Of a stretch of DNA of 64,000 nucleotides, positions 52,043-62,783 are shown in pieces. Under the pieces are notes generated by a model. The model saw only the letters and a program-made list of their open reading frames with translations, was not told the origin of the DNA and did no database searches. Location: contig JASHNT010000141.1 in NCBI GenBank assembly GCA_030041495.1, positions 1 through 64,000 on the forward strand, written 5' to 3'. Within the stretch, counting starts at the first letter, position 1. Each line of letters opens with the position of its first letter. Source of the stretch: Bryobacteraceae bacterium (lineage in GTDB: Bacteria > Acidobacteriota > Terriglobia > Bryobacterales > Bryobacteraceae). Position numbers and translations under genes: made by a program.

Positions 52043-53719
52043 ATGGTCCGGCCCGGACTGATCCTGTTTTTGACAGCCTTGTGCGCCTGGCTCCCCGCGC
52101 GCCAGCCCGAGCACGCGCGGCACGCCATGGTGGTGGCCGGGGATCCTCTCGCAGCCGATGTTGGCGTCCTGATTCTTCAAAACGGCGGCAATGCGGTGGA
52201 CGCTGCCGTCTCCATCGGATTCGCGCTGGCTGTCACCTATCCTTACGCGGGAAATATTGGCGGCGGCGGCTTCATGCTGATCCGGTTTGCCGACGGCCGC
52301 TCGACGTTCATCGATTTTCGCGAAGCCGCGCCTGGCAAGGCGTCGCGCAACATGTATCTCAATGCGCAAGGCAATCCCACGCGTGAAAGCATTGAAGGCT
52401 GGCGTAGCTCCGGCGTGCCGGGAACCGTGCGCGGCTTTGAGTTGGCCCAGCGCAAATACGGCAAGTCGAAATGGGAAACCCTGGTGGAACCGGCGGTAGA
52501 GCTCGCATCGAAGGGTTTCCATGTGAGCTACAGTTTCGCGGAAATGCTCAAGAATTCGCGGAATCTGGCGAGCAACGCGCAATCGAAGACAATTTTTCTG
52601 AAAAACGGCGCTAATTATGAGGCAGGTGAGACATTCATGCAGCCGGAGCTGGCCCGCACGTTGCAGCGCATCGCCAAGTCCGGGGCCAAGGATTTCTATG
52701 AAGGCAAAACGGCTGAACTGTTGGCCGATGCCATGGCCAAGAACGGCGGTTTGATCACTTTAGAGGACTTGAAGAAGTACGCTGCCGTTGAAAGGGCGCC
52801 GCTCACCGGAAAATATCGCGATTTCGGCGTCATCACCGCGCCTCCGCCCAGTTCCGGAGGCATTACCCTTCTGCAGATGCTGGGAATGCTGGATGGCTCA
52901 GGCTATGGGAAAACGGGGGCGGGCTCGGCCGCGACCATCCATTACATGGCCGAAACCATGCGACGCGCCTTTGCGGATCGAGCGCAATATTTGGGCGATC
53001 CGGACTTCGTCAAGGTTCCAGTGGGGCGGCTGATCGACCCCGCCTACCTTCGCATGCGCCGCGCGACTATCGACCCGGCGCACGCCACTCCCAGCCAACA
53101 GGTGCTCCCCGGCGGACCGTTCCCCGCGGAGACTACGGAGACCACGCACTACAACGTGGTGGACACGGAAGGCAACGCAGTCGCGGTTACATATACCCTC
53201 AATGGAGGCTTCGGCAACGGGATCACGGTTCCCGGCGCCGGATTCCTGCTGAATAACGAAATGGACGATTTTTCAGCGAAACCGGGCGCCCCGAACATGT
53301 TCGGCCTGACCGGCAGCGAAGCCAACGCGATTCAGCCCGGCAAGCGTCCGGTCTCATCCATGAGCCCCACCATTCTCACCAAGGGCGGCCAATTCTTCAT
53401 GGCCGTGGGAGGGCCTGGCGGCTCGCGCATCCCCACGGCCGTGCTTCAGGTAATCTTGAATGTGGTCGATTTCGGCATGAACGCGCAGGACGCCGTGGAC
53501 GCGCCGCGCTTCCATCATCAATGGATGCCAGACCGCATTTCCATGGAACGCGGATTTTCACCGGACACGATCGCGCTGCTCAAAGCTCGCGGGCACCAGA
53601 TTGACGAAGCCGGCGGCAGCGGATCGGTGGCGGCCGTGGTGGAGGCGATCGTCAAGGACGGAGAGTGGCTCGAAGGCGCGGCTGACGGACGCCGCCCAGG
53701 GAAGGCCGCGGGATACTGA
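52043..53719 (+). CDS. ggt: Gamma-glutamyltransferase
   Basis: 558-residue enzyme that cleaves the gamma-glutamyl bond of glutathione and related peptides. A signal peptide of about 18 residues precedes HAMVVAGDPLA; the precursor is cleaved at the conserved Thr-367 in TETTHYNVVD, which becomes the N-terminal nucleophile. The LLNNEMDDF and final FHHQWMPD blocks follow. Probably periplasmic. The ATG at 52043 has TAGAAT 5 bases upstream and no clear Shine-Dalgarno; the frame extends upstream to a TTG. Confidence 0.93.
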   Translation: MVRPGLILFLTALCAWLPARQPEHARHAMVVAGDPLAADVGVLILQNGGNAVDAAVSIGFALAVTYPYAGNIGGGGFMLIRFADGRSTFIDFREAAPGKASRNMYLNAQGNPTRESIEGWRSSGVPGTVRGFELAQRKYGKSKWETLVEPAVELASKGFHVSYSFAEMLKNSRNLASNAQSKTIFLKNGANYEAGETFMQPELARTLQRIAKSGAKDFYEGKTAELLADAMAKNGGLITLEDLKKYAAVERAPLTGKYRDFGVITAPPPSSGGITLLQMLGMLDGSGYGKTGAGSAATIHYMAETMRRAFADRAQYLGDPDFVKVPVGRLIDPAYLRMRRATIDPAHATPSQQVLPGGPFPAETTETTHYNVVDTEGNAVAVTYTLNGGFGNGITVPGAGFLLNNEMDDFSAKPGAPNMFGLTGSEANAIQPGKRPVSSMSPTILTKGGQFFMAVGGPGGSRIPTAVLQVILNVVDFGMNAQDAVDAPRFHHQWMPDRISMERGFSPDTIALLKARGHQIDEAGGSGSVAAVVEAIVKDGEWLEGAADGRRPGKAAGY

Positions 53720-53725
53720 CACCGA

Positions 53726-54580
53726 ATGCAACGGGCCCTTTCGACTCACCTGCTGGTGAACCATCACCTGACCACCGTGTGGCTGGACCGCATTTGGAAC
53801 GCGGGAATTCCGCTGGTGGAAATGTTTTGCGCCCGCCAGCATCTGGATTACCGGGATAAGGCGCAGGTGACGGAACTCGGCTACTGGTTCCGCGATTCGG
53901 AGTTGAAGCTGCATTCGCTCCATTCCCCCATGTATTCCGATGATGCCTGGGGCCGCACTGGGCCGGATTCAGTGATGGATATCACGGAGCCAGTCAAGAT
54001 CAAGAGCGTGCAAATCGTGGACGAGATCAAGCGCGCCTTGGAAATCGCCGAGACCATTCCGTTCCGCTATTTGATCCAGCATCTGGGCGTCGCCGATGAG
54101 GAGTTCGAAGAACGCAAGGTGGAAGCCGCGTTCGCGGCGCTCGAAGAGATCAGCCTGTTCGCCAAGCAGCGCGGCGTAGAGGTGCTACTGGAGAATATTC
54201 CCAACGCGTTGTCGAGCGCGCAGCGGCTCCGTTACTTTCTCGAAAGCACCCACCTCGGCCTAAATGTGTGCCTGGACTTGGGCCACGCGCACATGAACGA
54301 GGGCGTGGAAACCGCGTACCGTTTGCTCGCTCCGCGCATCCGCTCCACGCATATCCACGATAATGACGGAAAGATGGACCTGCATCTGTTCCCGTTTGTC
54401 GATCCCGGCGGCACCATCGATTGGGAAGGCGCGATGAAAAACCTGTGCTCGGCGCCGGCGGAACAATATCCCATGGTGCTGGAGCTGCGTTGTGCGCCGG
54501 ACGTGGAAAAGCCCGTGGAACGCGCGTTGCGCGTCTTCCAGCACCTGGAGAGCCTCAATTCAAGAAAACATGAATCCTGA
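53726..54580 (+). CDS. Sugar phosphate isomerase/epimerase (xylose-isomerase-like TIM barrel)
   Basis: 284 residues of the AP-endonuclease-2/xylose-isomerase-like TIM-barrel superfamily. Visible metal-site motifs include [26 protein letters not shown] and [12 protein letters not shown], whose Glu/Asp/His bind a divalent metal. Substrate unknown. It begins 6 bases after the ggt stop and overlaps asnS by 11 bases, so it is probably in one transcript with both. Confidence 0.85.
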   Translation: MQRALSTHLLVNHHLTTVWLDRIWNAGIPLVEMFCARQHLDYRDKAQVTELGYWFRDSELKLHSLHSPMYSDDAWGRTGPDSVMDITEPVKIKSVQIVDEIKRALEIAETIPFRYLIQHLGVADEEFEERKVEAAFAALEEISLFAKQRGVEVLLENIPNALSSAQRLRYFLESTHLGLNVCLDLGHAHMNEGVETAYRLLAPRIRSTHIHDNDGKMDLHLFPFVDPGGTIDWEGAMKNLCSAPAEQYPMVLELRCAPDVEKPVERALRVFQHLESLNSRKHES

Positions 54581-55886
54581 AATCCCGCGGATCACGATAG
54601 CCGAAGCCGGCCGTCATGCCGGCGAAACCGTGGAGATCGCGGGCTGGTTGTACAACCTCCGCCGCGGCGGCAAAATCTGTTTCCCACAGGTGCGCGATGG
54701 CTACGGCACCATCCAGTGCGTCGCAGTCAAAAGCAACCTGCCGGAAGAGACTTTTGAAAAATTGAAGGACTTGACGCAGGAATCGTCGCTGATTGTGCGC
54801 GGCAAGATTCGCGCGGAGTCGCGCGCGCCGGGAGGTTTCGAGCTTGACGTGGAATCGGCCGACATTGTGCAACGGGTGCCGGAATCCGATCCCTATCCAA
54901 TCACGCCGAAAGAGCACGGCATCGACTTCCTGATGGATCATCGCCACCTGTGGCTGCGTAGCCGCCGCCAGCACGCGGCCCTCAAAGTACGTCATCAGGT
55001 GATTAAGGCTCTGCGCGATTACTTCGATTCGCACGGCTTCACGCTGGTGGATACGCCGATCTTCACTCCGGCGGCGTGCGAAGGGACCACGACGCTATTC
55101 GAGGTGAAGTATTCCGACGAAGAGAATGTTTACCTGGCGCAGTCCGGCCAGCTCTATAGCGAAGCCACAGCGGCGGCCTTTGGGAAAGTGTACTGCTTCG
55201 GCCCGACTTTTAGAGCAGAGAAATCCAAAACGCGCCGACACCTAACCGAGTTCTGGATGGTGGAACCGGAGATGGCCTACTCCGATCTCGAAGACGTGAA
55301 GCGCGTGGGCGAGGAAATGGTGCTGTTCGTGATCGCTGGCGTGCTGGAGAATTGCCAGGAGGATTTGAAGGCACTGGAGCGCGACGTCTCGAAACTGGAA
55401 GCCGTGAAGGCTCCGTTTCCGCGCATGAGCTACGACGACGCCGTGAAGAAGCTGCAATCGAAAGGCAGCGAGATTCAATGGGGGGGAGACTTCGGCAACA
55501 CCGATGAGACTCTGTTGACCGACGATCTGGACCGGCCGCTGATGGTGGATCGCTATCCCGCCGCCGTCAAGGCGTTCTATTTTCAACCTGCGCCGGAACG
55601 GCCGGAGCTGGCTTTGGGCGTCGATTTCATTGCGCCGGAAGGTTACGGCGAAATCATCGGCGGAGGCCAGCGAATCCATGACCTGGACCTGCTGCTGAAG
55701 CGCCTGGAGGAGCACGATCTGCCGCGCGAAGCCTTCGATTGGTACATCGACCTGCGCAAGTACGGCTCGGTTCCGCACGCTGGTTTCGGCATGGGCGTGG
55801 AACGCTTCACAGCGTGGATGTGCGGACTGGAGCACATCCGTGAGACCATCGCGTTTCCGCGGATGCTCTACCGCACGCGGCCCTGA
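54570..55886 (+). CDS. asnS: Asparaginyl-tRNA synthetase
   Basis: 438-residue class IIb synthetase. The N-terminal OB-fold anticodon-binding domain ([18 protein letters not shown]) is followed by the catalytic domain with motif 2 ([21 protein letters not shown]) and motif 3 ([15 protein letters not shown]). VGFDG-like aspartyl features are absent and length matches AsnRS (about 430-465). The ATG at 54570 is inside the end of the isomerase gene; the open frame extends upstream but the synthetase begins there. A nondiscriminating AspRS is the main alternative and less likely. Confidence 0.93.
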   Translation: MNPEIPRITIAEAGRHAGETVEIAGWLYNLRRGGKICFPQVRDGYGTIQCVAVKSNLPEETFEKLKDLTQESSLIVRGKIRAESRAPGGFELDVESADIVQRVPESDPYPITPKEHGIDFLMDHRHLWLRSRRQHAALKVRHQVIKALRDYFDSHGFTLVDTPIFTPAACEGTTTLFEVKYSDEENVYLAQSGQLYSEATAAAFGKVYCFGPTFRAEKSKTRRHLTEFWMVEPEMAYSDLEDVKRVGEEMVLFVIAGVLENCQEDLKALERDVSKLEAVKAPFPRMSYDDAVKKLQSKGSEIQWGGDFGNTDETLLTDDLDRPLMVDRYPAAVKAFYFQPAPERPELALGVDFIAPEGYGEIIGGGQRIHDLDLLLKRLEEHDLPREAFDWYIDLRKYGSVPHAGFGMGVERFTAWMCGLEHIRETIAFPRMLYRTRP

Positions 55887-55907
55887 CGGTCTCAGCGATT
55901 AAGCGCC

Positions 55908-56750
55908 TCAGTGCGTCAAATCGTAAGTCACGTAGTTCACTCCGAGCTTGATGCCGAGGGAAGAAAATTTCTCCGGGTAACAGGGCACGTCGGCCCACTC
56001 CCATGAATCGCCGACATCGGAGTTGAACGTCATGGCGACCATCAGCCGGTTATGGTCGTCGTAAATTCCCTTCCACTGCGCATGTGTGCCGATCCAGCGG
56101 TCGGCCTGGCCGAAACCGCCTTGCCCGCACAGACCGATGGCCCACGACCCCAGAATCTGAAACCGGTCGTCCAGATCGTAGACCGTGTGAAAAATTGCAT
56201 CTTTATTGGGAATCTCCACGATGGGCCGGTCGGGAAAAACCTCGCGCATGCTCTCATCGAAGCGCTCCCACTCGGCTGTGTTCCAGAAATCGTCCAGGTA
56301 CAGGAATCCGCCGCGGAGCAAATAATCCCGCAGCTTCGCTGCCTGGGCATCGGTGAGCTTCCAATCGCCCATTTCTCCGGCGGCGAGCCACGGCCAGTTG
56401 AAAACGTCGTCGCCGTCGTCAAGGTTTACGGGCTGCTCCACGGACCGAACGTTCATGGTGGTGAGGCGGCGCAGGGCCTGCGCGAAATGCCTGTCCGCGC
56501 GCGGATAATCCTGACTCCAACTGGTGCCCCCGTAGTGCCAATCGGCGAAAGTCCGGAAGCGGGCGCGGGGGTGCGGAGGGTACATCAAACGCGCGAACAC
56601 CCAGTCGCTAGCAACGTTGTAGTCGGCCGGCACAGCGACGTCGTCATAGCCTTCGAGGCTCCGGTACACGCGCCAGGGCATCTGCGCGGCCAGCACCGAA
56701 GCGAACACCAGTGCGCCTGCCAAGGCCCAGATCCATTTTTGCGAGAACAT
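55908..56750 (-). CDS. Secreted DUF4159 protein
   Basis: 280 residues. The signal peptide is about 22 residues (ending LAAQ) and the DUF4159 body (about 40-270) includes FARLMYPP and RTFADWHYGG near the start and LRDYLLRGGFLYLDDFW at the middle. Such proteins are common in Acidobacteria and are of unknown function. The ATG at 56750 is preferred to a start 49 codons upstream because it puts the signal peptide at the N-terminus. It follows xylulokinase after 34 bases and may be the last gene of the xylan cluster operon. Confidence 0.85.
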   Translation of the reverse strand: MFSQKWIWALAGALVFASVLAAQMPWRVYRSLEGYDDVAVPADYNVASDWVFARLMYPPHPRARFRTFADWHYGGTSWSQDYPRADRHFAQALRRLTTMNVRSVEQPVNLDDGDDVFNWPWLAAGEMGDWKLTDAQAAKLRDYLLRGGFLYLDDFWNTAEWERFDESMREVFPDRPIVEIPNKDAIFHTVYDLDDRFQILGSWAIGLCGQGGFGQADRWIGTHAQWKGIYDDHNRLMVAMTFNSDVGDSWEWADVPCYPEKFSSLGIKLGVNYVTYDLTH

Positions 56751-56784
56751 TCTGCCTAACACGAGAATAGCATCCGCATCGGAT

Positions 56785-58269
56785 CTAGGCTCCCGCAAGC
56801 GCGGAGCGCAGCACCGGATACAGCGCGCGGTAAGTGCGGTGCGCCTCGGCGTACAGCGCCGCTTCCCGAGGCCGGGGCGCCAGCGTTTCGCGCTCATGGA
56901 TCACGGTGCGGCATACCTCCGGAACGCTGGAATACTCTCCCGTGCCCACCATCGCCAGCAAAGCGGCTCCATAGGCCGAGCCCTCTTGCGTTTCCAGGCT
57001 GGCCACCGGTTTGTTGAAAATATGGGCCAGAATCTGCCGCCAGAACGCGCTGCGCGCTCCGCCGCCGGAGAGGCGCACGGAGTTGACCGGCACGCCCAAC
57101 TCCTCAATGATGTCGAGGCAATCCTTCTGGCTGAACGACACGCCTTCGATGACCGCTCGAATCAAATCCGCGCGACTATGGCGCGCGGTAAGGCCGATCC
57201 AACCGCCGCGCGCATGGGGGTCGAGATGCGGCGTGCGCTCGCCCATCAGGTACGGCAGCCAGAACAGACCCTGCGAGCCCGGCTCCGCCGTGGCGGCTTC
57301 GGTAGTTAGCGCTTCGTACGTCAATCCCGGAGCCAGTTGGTTGCGCACCCATTGCAGGCTCAGGCCCGCACCTTGTGTCACGCCCATCACATGCCACTTG
57401 TCGCGCACCGCGTGGCAGAAGGTGTGCACGCGGCCCTGCGCATCGTAGGCGACGTCATCCATGTGCGCGAACACCACGCCGGACGTTCCCAGCGTGCAGG
57501 AAACGATACCCCGTTCCACGATGCCGTTGCCGACCGCGCTGGCTGCCTGATCGCCGCCTCCACCAACCACCGGCGTTCCCGCGGCGAGGCCCGTCAGCTC
57601 CGCCGCGCGCGCTGAAATCGTTCCCGTGATCTCGCTCGATTCGCACACGCGCGGAAGAATCGAAGCGTCCAGATCCAATCCATCCAGCATAGTCTTGGAC
57701 CAGCGCCGATGCAGCACGTCCAACAGCGCCGTGCCGGAGGCATCGGACACTTCCGTGGCGAAATCGCCGGTCAATTTGAAGCGGACATAATCTTTCGGGA
57801 GCAGCAGCTTCCGCACGCGGTCGAAATTGTCAGGCTCATGATCGCGGACCCACAGCAGCTTGGGTAGGGTGAATCCGGTCAGCACTGGGTTGGCGATAGC
57901 TGCGACCACGTTTTCGCGCCCCAACTTCGAGTGAATAAAATCGACCTGAGCCTGTGAGCGTTGATCGCACCAGATCAGCGCGGGCCGGATGACGCGATTC
58001 GCCGCATCCAGAATTACGCACCCGTGCATCTGGCCGGAGAGGCCGATTGCTTGAACTTCGGCGCCGCTGGCGCCGGCCGCGGCCAAAACACCTCGAATTG
58101 CGGCCTGCGCCGCCTCCCACCAGTTTTCGGGCCGCTGCTCGGCGTAGAGCGGCTGCTCCATCAGGATGTCTTCGTGCGGCGCAGTGACGGCCGCGATCTG
58201 CCTGCCATCGTGATCCACCAGCAGCGCGCGCGAGCCGCCGGTGCCGATATCGAGACCTAGCCAGTACAT
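56785..58269 (-). CDS. xylB: Xylulokinase
   Basis: 494 residues of the FGGY kinase family; LGLDIGTGGSRALLVD holds the phosphate loop and GLSGQMHG the substrate site of xylulokinases. GGGGDQAASAVGNG and LSGGGARSAFWRQILA are the second ATPase-domain motifs. It phosphorylates D-xylulose with ATP in the cytoplasm, feeding the pentose phosphate pathway. The ATG abuts the stop of the alpha-glucuronidase gene. It is the only pentose-catabolic enzyme seen here; xylose isomerase must lie elsewhere. Confidence 0.95.
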   Translation of the reverse strand: MYWLGLDIGTGGSRALLVDHDGRQIAAVTAPHEDILMEQPLYAEQRPENWWEAAQAAIRGVLAAAGASGAEVQAIGLSGQMHGCVILDAANRVIRPALIWCDQRSQAQVDFIHSKLGRENVVAAIANPVLTGFTLPKLLWVRDHEPDNFDRVRKLLLPKDYVRFKLTGDFATEVSDASGTALLDVLHRRWSKTMLDGLDLDASILPRVCESSEITGTISARAAELTGLAAGTPVVGGGGDQAASAVGNGIVERGIVSCTLGTSGVVFAHMDDVAYDAQGRVHTFCHAVRDKWHVMGVTQGAGLSLQWVRNQLAPGLTYEALTTEAATAEPGSQGLFWLPYLMGERTPHLDPHARGGWIGLTARHSRADLIRAVIEGVSFSQKDCLDIIEELGVPVNSVRLSGGGARSAFWRQILAHIFNKPVASLETQEGSAYGAALLAMVGTGEYSSVPEVCRTVIHERETLAPRPREAALYAEAHRTYRALYPVLRSALAGA

Positions 58270-60720
58270 TTATTGGTGAGGAGCAATCTCAACGTAGTCG
58301 AGCGCCGCGGTCGCACGGCCCTCGGGGATGCCTTCGATGCGAATTGTGTCGCCGCCGTGCAAGGTAGCGTTCCGTGTCAAGCGCCGAGTAGATGTGGTGG
58401 AATCCAAGCGAGCATCCGTCCGCCCCGGCAGTAGACGCATATTCGCGGTCCAGTCGTCGATCATCTTGCCATTCAAGGACACACGATAGTGCGCTACACC
58501 GGTGTTCTGGTCGAAGTATTCGACGCGCAGGTCATAATCGCCGGGCCGGCCTTCGTAAGTGAAACTGGCCGTGCACTGGTTCACTGGGCATGAAACCGCT
58601 TTGCCGCCGGAGGCGTCTTCGGGCGGCGTCACGTCGACAACCGTGTAGCCATCCAGCATCATGGCTTCCGCTTCTGTGCGCCCGGGGTAATGCCCCACGC
58701 GCCCTTTTGCGTCCGGAATATTCGACTCCTTCCAAAACCAGGTGCAGACAGCGTCGCGCCAGACCTCGGCCTGTCCGGCTTGATATTCGAGCTGCATCAG
58801 GATCGCCTCATAGCGGGGCTGATCAATCTTGCCCTGCAGCGTTCGCCAATCGCGCACATAACCCTCCACGGCATCTTGTCCTTCGTAATGCAGATCGTAA
58901 ATCGTCTGGATCGCGGTCTTGCCGTTGTGCAGTACATATGTGTAAGGCACGTGATGGAAGAAGAGAACTATGTCATCCGGAGTCGTCGCCAGATTCTCAA
59001 ACACCCGCTCAGCTTCCGGCGAGTATTGCCCGGTAAAACCCGTGCCGGTGGCGACTGTTCGATCCATCCCCACGCCCTTCTGATCGGCTCGATGCCACTG
59101 CCCCCAACCGTTGCGCTCCGAAGCCTCCACTTTCACGCCGTAATGATTGCCGGTGATGTCGGTCAGCGTTTGAAGGCCAAGCGGGCCGGTGTAATCTTCA
59201 TAGGTCCGCCACGAGGTGAGCTGAATTTTGGAAATGACATCGAGCACCTTGGGATCGTCTCTGAAGGTCATCCGCATCCACTCATCGTTAATCTCCTTGG
59301 CGCTCAAATCCGGATTCCACGCCAGGCGTCCGAAGCCGTAGAGATTCGCCTGCGAGAGGAAATTACCGGTCCAGTTTTCATCCAGCCCGGCGTTCGCGAC
59401 GCCTACGAATCCTCCTAACGGCCGACTGAAAACCTTACCCGCCACCAGAGCCTTGACCGGAGCCGCCGCACCGGGCTTGGCATGCATGTCGAAATCCAGC
59501 GTCGACTTCCAATACGGCACGAGGAAGATCGTGTGGTGCGCTTGGCCGAAATATTCCTGCGTGATCTGGAGCTCGATGGCTTGATTGGTGTGTTCCAGAG
59601 CCCCGAATAGCGGCGACGCCGGCTCGCGGACCTGAAAATCAATGGGACCGTTTTTGATCTGGATAATGACGTTGTCGTCGAATTTCCCATCGAGAGGTTT
59701 GAAATTGTCATATGCAGCGCGAGCGCGGTCATTCTTAGGATTGTTCCAATCCATGTGATGGTCGTAAACGAAGCCGCGGTAAAAAATGACGCCGCCGTGC
59801 GGTTTCAGCGCGCGAGCCACCACATTGGCTGCGTCTGCATGAGTCCGGCCGTACGTTGACGGCCCCACTCGGCCTTCGGAATCGGCCTTCAAAACAAATC
59901 CGGCGAAATCGGGAATGGCCTTGTAGATCGCATCCGTTATTGTCTTCCACCATGCCGCCACGCGAGCATCCTCCGGATCGAAGGTATCGAGACCGCCGAC
60001 GCTCATCGGGCTCCCGAAGTCGATCGCGATCGCCGCGCGCACTCCCCACGGCCGCATCGCATCGGCGATGCGCGCGATGTCGGGAATCATTTCGGGCGAA
60101 AGCAGCTTGGGATTGGCGTTGACGTTATTAATCGAGCAAGCGTTGATGCCGACTGATGCCAGGAGCCGCGCGTATTCGCCGACTCGAGTCAGATCCGCGC
60201 GGGCGCGGCCGTTTTCCCAAAAAATCGATCGCCCTCCGTAGCCCCGCTCGATCGATCCGTCAAGGTTGTCCCACTGATTCACCCAGCGCTCCGGCGCGTA
60301 CGGAACTTCGCGATCGTCAAGCTTGGCGATCGATTCGCCAAGCTGGATTCGCCGCAGCAACGCGAACATGCCGTACAGCACACCGCGCTCATTCGATCCG
60401 GTGACCAGAGTTACGCGTTTGCCGCCGACCGTGTCGGCTTTGAGCAAAAATGCGTCAGGAGGCAGATTCGCATCTGTGCGGATATTGAATTCGACGGTCC
60501 CGTCTTCCGGAGACGTCACGGCGCGAGCCGGTTGCGCGCTCATGGCTCGAACTGCTCTCGCCCATTCGTCGCGAACGCTATTCATCACCGGCGACCGGTC
60601 ACTGGTCATGAACGTCAGCGGAACGTTCGCGTGCGGAGTGTAGCGCAGCCATGCGTCCTCGCCGGTTTCGGCCTGAAGCGCGGCGCCGCAGAACAGAAGG
60701 GAAACCAGTATTCGGGTCAT
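58270..60720 (-). CDS. aguA: GH67 alpha-glucuronidase
   Basis: 816 residues. A signal peptide of about 17 residues (ending LQA) is followed by the GH67 N-terminal beta domain and the TIM-barrel catalytic part (WVNQWDNLDGSIERGYGG, FVLKADSEG and KNGPIDFQVREP are its signature blocks). A carbohydrate-binding module-like beta domain follows at the C-terminus (about 690-816), which the best-known GH67 enzymes lack. It removes 4-O-methylglucuronic acid from xylo-oligosaccharides. The ATG overlaps the upstream SDR stop as ATGA. Confidence 0.93.
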   Translation of the reverse strand: MTRILVSLLFCGAALQAETGEDAWLRYTPHANVPLTFMTSDRSPVMNSVRDEWARAVRAMSAQPARAVTSPEDGTVEFNIRTDANLPPDAFLLKADTVGGKRVTLVTGSNERGVLYGMFALLRRIQLGESIAKLDDREVPYAPERWVNQWDNLDGSIERGYGGRSIFWENGRARADLTRVGEYARLLASVGINACSINNVNANPKLLSPEMIPDIARIADAMRPWGVRAAIAIDFGSPMSVGGLDTFDPEDARVAAWWKTITDAIYKAIPDFAGFVLKADSEGRVGPSTYGRTHADAANVVARALKPHGGVIFYRGFVYDHHMDWNNPKNDRARAAYDNFKPLDGKFDDNVIIQIKNGPIDFQVREPASPLFGALEHTNQAIELQITQEYFGQAHHTIFLVPYWKSTLDFDMHAKPGAAAPVKALVAGKVFSRPLGGFVGVANAGLDENWTGNFLSQANLYGFGRLAWNPDLSAKEINDEWMRMTFRDDPKVLDVISKIQLTSWRTYEDYTGPLGLQTLTDITGNHYGVKVEASERNGWGQWHRADQKGVGMDRTVATGTGFTGQYSPEAERVFENLATTPDDIVLFFHHVPYTYVLHNGKTAIQTIYDLHYEGQDAVEGYVRDWRTLQGKIDQPRYEAILMQLEYQAGQAEVWRDAVCTWFWKESNIPDAKGRVGHYPGRTEAEAMMLDGYTVVDVTPPEDASGGKAVSCPVNQCTASFTYEGRPGDYDLRVEYFDQNTGVAHYRVSLNGKMIDDWTANMRLLPGRTDARLDSTTSTRRLTRNATLHGGDTIRIEGIPEGRATAALDYVEIAPHQ

Positions 60721-61490
60721 GAGTTCACGCCGGAAGCCAGATAGCCTCCGTCCACCACGATACACTGCCCGGTCATGAAACTGGCGCCATCCGAGGCCAG
60801 CAGCACTGCGGCTCCGCAAACTTCTTCCGGTTTTCCGAACCGGCGCATCGGCGTCCGTTGTAACAACTCCTGCCCGCGCGGCGTTCCCAGCACGATATTG
60901 CTGGTCATCTCCGTGGGGAAAATTCCAGGCGCGATCGCGTTGACCATGATTCCATCGCGAGCCCATTCCACCGCCAGGCTGCGCGTGAGCGAAAGAAGGG
61001 CGCTTTTCGAAGCGCAGTACGCCGTGACTTCGTGAAATCCCAGATAGGACCCGAGGGACGCAATGTTGACGATACGTCCGTGGCCGCTCGCTTTTAGCGG
61101 TTCGTAAAATGCCTGGCAGGCCCGCAGAGGACCGTTCAGATTGGTGTCCATCAGCCCGGACCATTGCTCCTCGGTGACTTCGACGGTCGGCTTGCGGAAG
61201 GTAAACCCGGCGGCGTTCACCAGAATATCCACACGTCCGAATCGCGCGAGCACCGCGTCTCGTAGCATTTCGATCGACCAGCGATGCGCGACGTTGGTGG
61301 TCTGCGCCAAAGTGTGCCGCCCGCGCGCCTCGATTTCGCGACAGGCGCTTTCCACCAATTCTTTCCTGCGGCCCGTAGGAATGGCGTCTGCGCCATGCTC
61401 CGCGAGCGCCAGGGCGATAGCCCGGCCGATGCCGGAGGTCGCTCCAATCACCACCGCGATCCGGCCTGACAAATCAAAGATGGGCGACAT
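60717..61490 (-). CDS. SDR oxidoreductase (KduD/gluconate dehydrogenase-like)
   Basis: 257 residues. IGATSGIG binds NAD(P); NAAG, the IASLGSY region and YCASK complete the SDR active site, and the VVDGGYLASG tail is typical of sugar-acid SDRs such as KduD and Gno. It lies between the acid-sugar dehydratase gene (3 bases) and the alpha-glucuronidase gene (4-base overlap), so it probably acts on the uronic acid released. The exact reaction cannot be told. Confidence 0.88.
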   Translation of the reverse strand: MSPIFDLSGRIAVVIGATSGIGRAIALALAEHGADAIPTGRRKELVESACREIEARGRHTLAQTTNVAHRWSIEMLRDAVLARFGRVDILVNAAGFTFRKPTVEVTEEQWSGLMDTNLNGPLRACQAFYEPLKASGHGRIVNIASLGSYLGFHEVTAYCASKSALLSLTRSLAVEWARDGIMVNAIAPGIFPTEMTSNIVLGTPRGQELLQRTPMRRFGKPEEVCGAAVLLASDGASFMTGQCIVVDGGYLASGVNS

Positions 61491-61493
61491 TGT

Positions 61494-62738
61494 TCAAAAC
61501 GGAATCGATGGCACCCGCGTATCGTTTGGATCGGCCCAGCGGCCGTTCGGGACCAGCGGGGTCCATCCGGGTCGCAGCGGATCTTGATCGTATGGGTAGC
61601 CGCCCAGGCGCTTGTACAGTTGGCTGTATTCGCGCACCTTTTCGGGATTCAATCTAACGCCGAGACCCGGCCCATCCGGCACGCGAATCGCCCCTCCTTC
61701 GTAACGCATCAAGCCGCCTTCGATAATGTCATCGGTCAAATGATGATAATGCGCATCAGCAGCGAAGGTAAGGTTCGGCAGAACCGCTCCCAAATGCAGC
61801 ATCGTCGCGAGCTGAATGCCCAGCTCACCTGAAGAATGCACGGCCACGCCGAGTTGGAAGGTCTCGCAAATCCCGGCGGCTTTCAAACACGGCCGGATGC
61901 CGCCCCAGAACGTCGTGTCGAGCAGGATCACGTCCACAGCGGTATTCAGCACGTTCGCGGAAAGCTGCTCGAAGCCGACGACCACGGTATTGGTCGCCAT
62001 CGGAATCCGCACCATCTCGCGAGTGCGGCGCATGCCGTTCAGGCCGAACACCGGGTCCTCGTAATAGTCGTTGCGGATATCCTCGATCGCCTGGCCGAAG
62101 CGAATGGCCTGCTCGGTGGACCAGACCGCATTGGGATCGAAGCGGAAGGAATCGCCAGGAAACGCCGCGGTCAGCGCTCGATATGCTTCCAGCTCAAAAT
62201 CGGGATGAAACACACCGCCCTTGAGCTTATGAGTGGTGAATCCGTAGCGCTGTTTCATCGCGCGCGTGGTCTCGACCAATTGATCGATGGTTCGCACTTC
62301 GCCGGCTCCGGTGCGGGGATTTGGATAGCGGAAGAAACAATAGGTCGCAAAGGGCACTCGATCGCGCAAGCGCCCGCCCAGAATCTCGCTCACCGGCACT
62401 CCCCATGCCTGCCCCAAAATATCGAGGCACGCAAATTCGAGCGCGGCGAGAACCTGGGTGCGATTGTTGTACAAGGACGCGGTGGGGTTCGCGATCAGGA
62501 ATCGCATCTCCTCAAGCCGAGCCGGATCGCGGCCGACTAGATAGGCCTTCATCGCCCGGAACGTTGCTTCGGCCGACTCGCCTCCGCCGCCCATCTCGCC
62601 CAGGCCGATCAGGCCGTTGTCGGTCTCCACTTCGACGATAGTGCGCACGAGACGCCCCCAATGGCAGCCATTGGCGTGGCGCAGAGGAGCTTCCAGAGGA
62701 ACAGTGACCGTGGTGGAGCGAATATCGCGAATTTGCAA
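61494..62738 (-). CDS. Enolase-superfamily acid-sugar dehydratase (glucarate-dehydratase-like)
   Basis: About 414 residues from a [13 protein letters not shown] near the start is the capping-domain loop, the KLKGG motif holds the catalytic lysine pair, FDPNAVWS and YYEDPV carry the metal ligands (Asp and Glu), and [11 protein letters not shown] has the catalytic His. This layout is closest to glucarate dehydratase of the mandelate racemase subgroup. The start is uncertain: no ATG is in frame near the fold start, and the frame stays open upstream over the divergent GH3 gene. TTG 62738 is the best placed. It probably dehydrates a uronic or aldaric acid. Confidence 0.82.
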   Translation of the reverse strand: MQIRDIRSTTVTVPLEAPLRHANGCHWGRLVRTIVEVETDNGLIGLGEMGGGGESAEATFRAMKAYLVGRDPARLEEMRFLIANPTASLYNNRTQVLAALEFACLDILGQAWGVPVSEILGGRLRDRVPFATYCFFRYPNPRTGAGEVRTIDQLVETTRAMKQRYGFTTHKLKGGVFHPDFELEAYRALTAAFPGDSFRFDPNAVWSTEQAIRFGQAIEDIRNDYYEDPVFGLNGMRRTREMVRIPMATNTVVVGFEQLSANVLNTAVDVILLDTTFWGGIRPCLKAAGICETFQLGVAVHSSGELGIQLATMLHLGAVLPNLTFAADAHYHHLTDDIIEGGLMRYEGGAIRVPDGPGLGVRLNPEKVREYSQLYKRLGGYPYDQDPLRPGWTPLVPNGRWADPNDTRVPSIPF

Positions 62739-62783
62739 GCTAAGGTCAATCGTACAACAATGGACCTTTGGAGGCCCCTCCAA

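Noticed and set aside
58270-61164. Extended start for the alpha-glucuronidase gene
   Set aside because: The extra 148 residues are a shadow of the SDR gene; the signal peptide and ATGA overlap fix the start at 60720.
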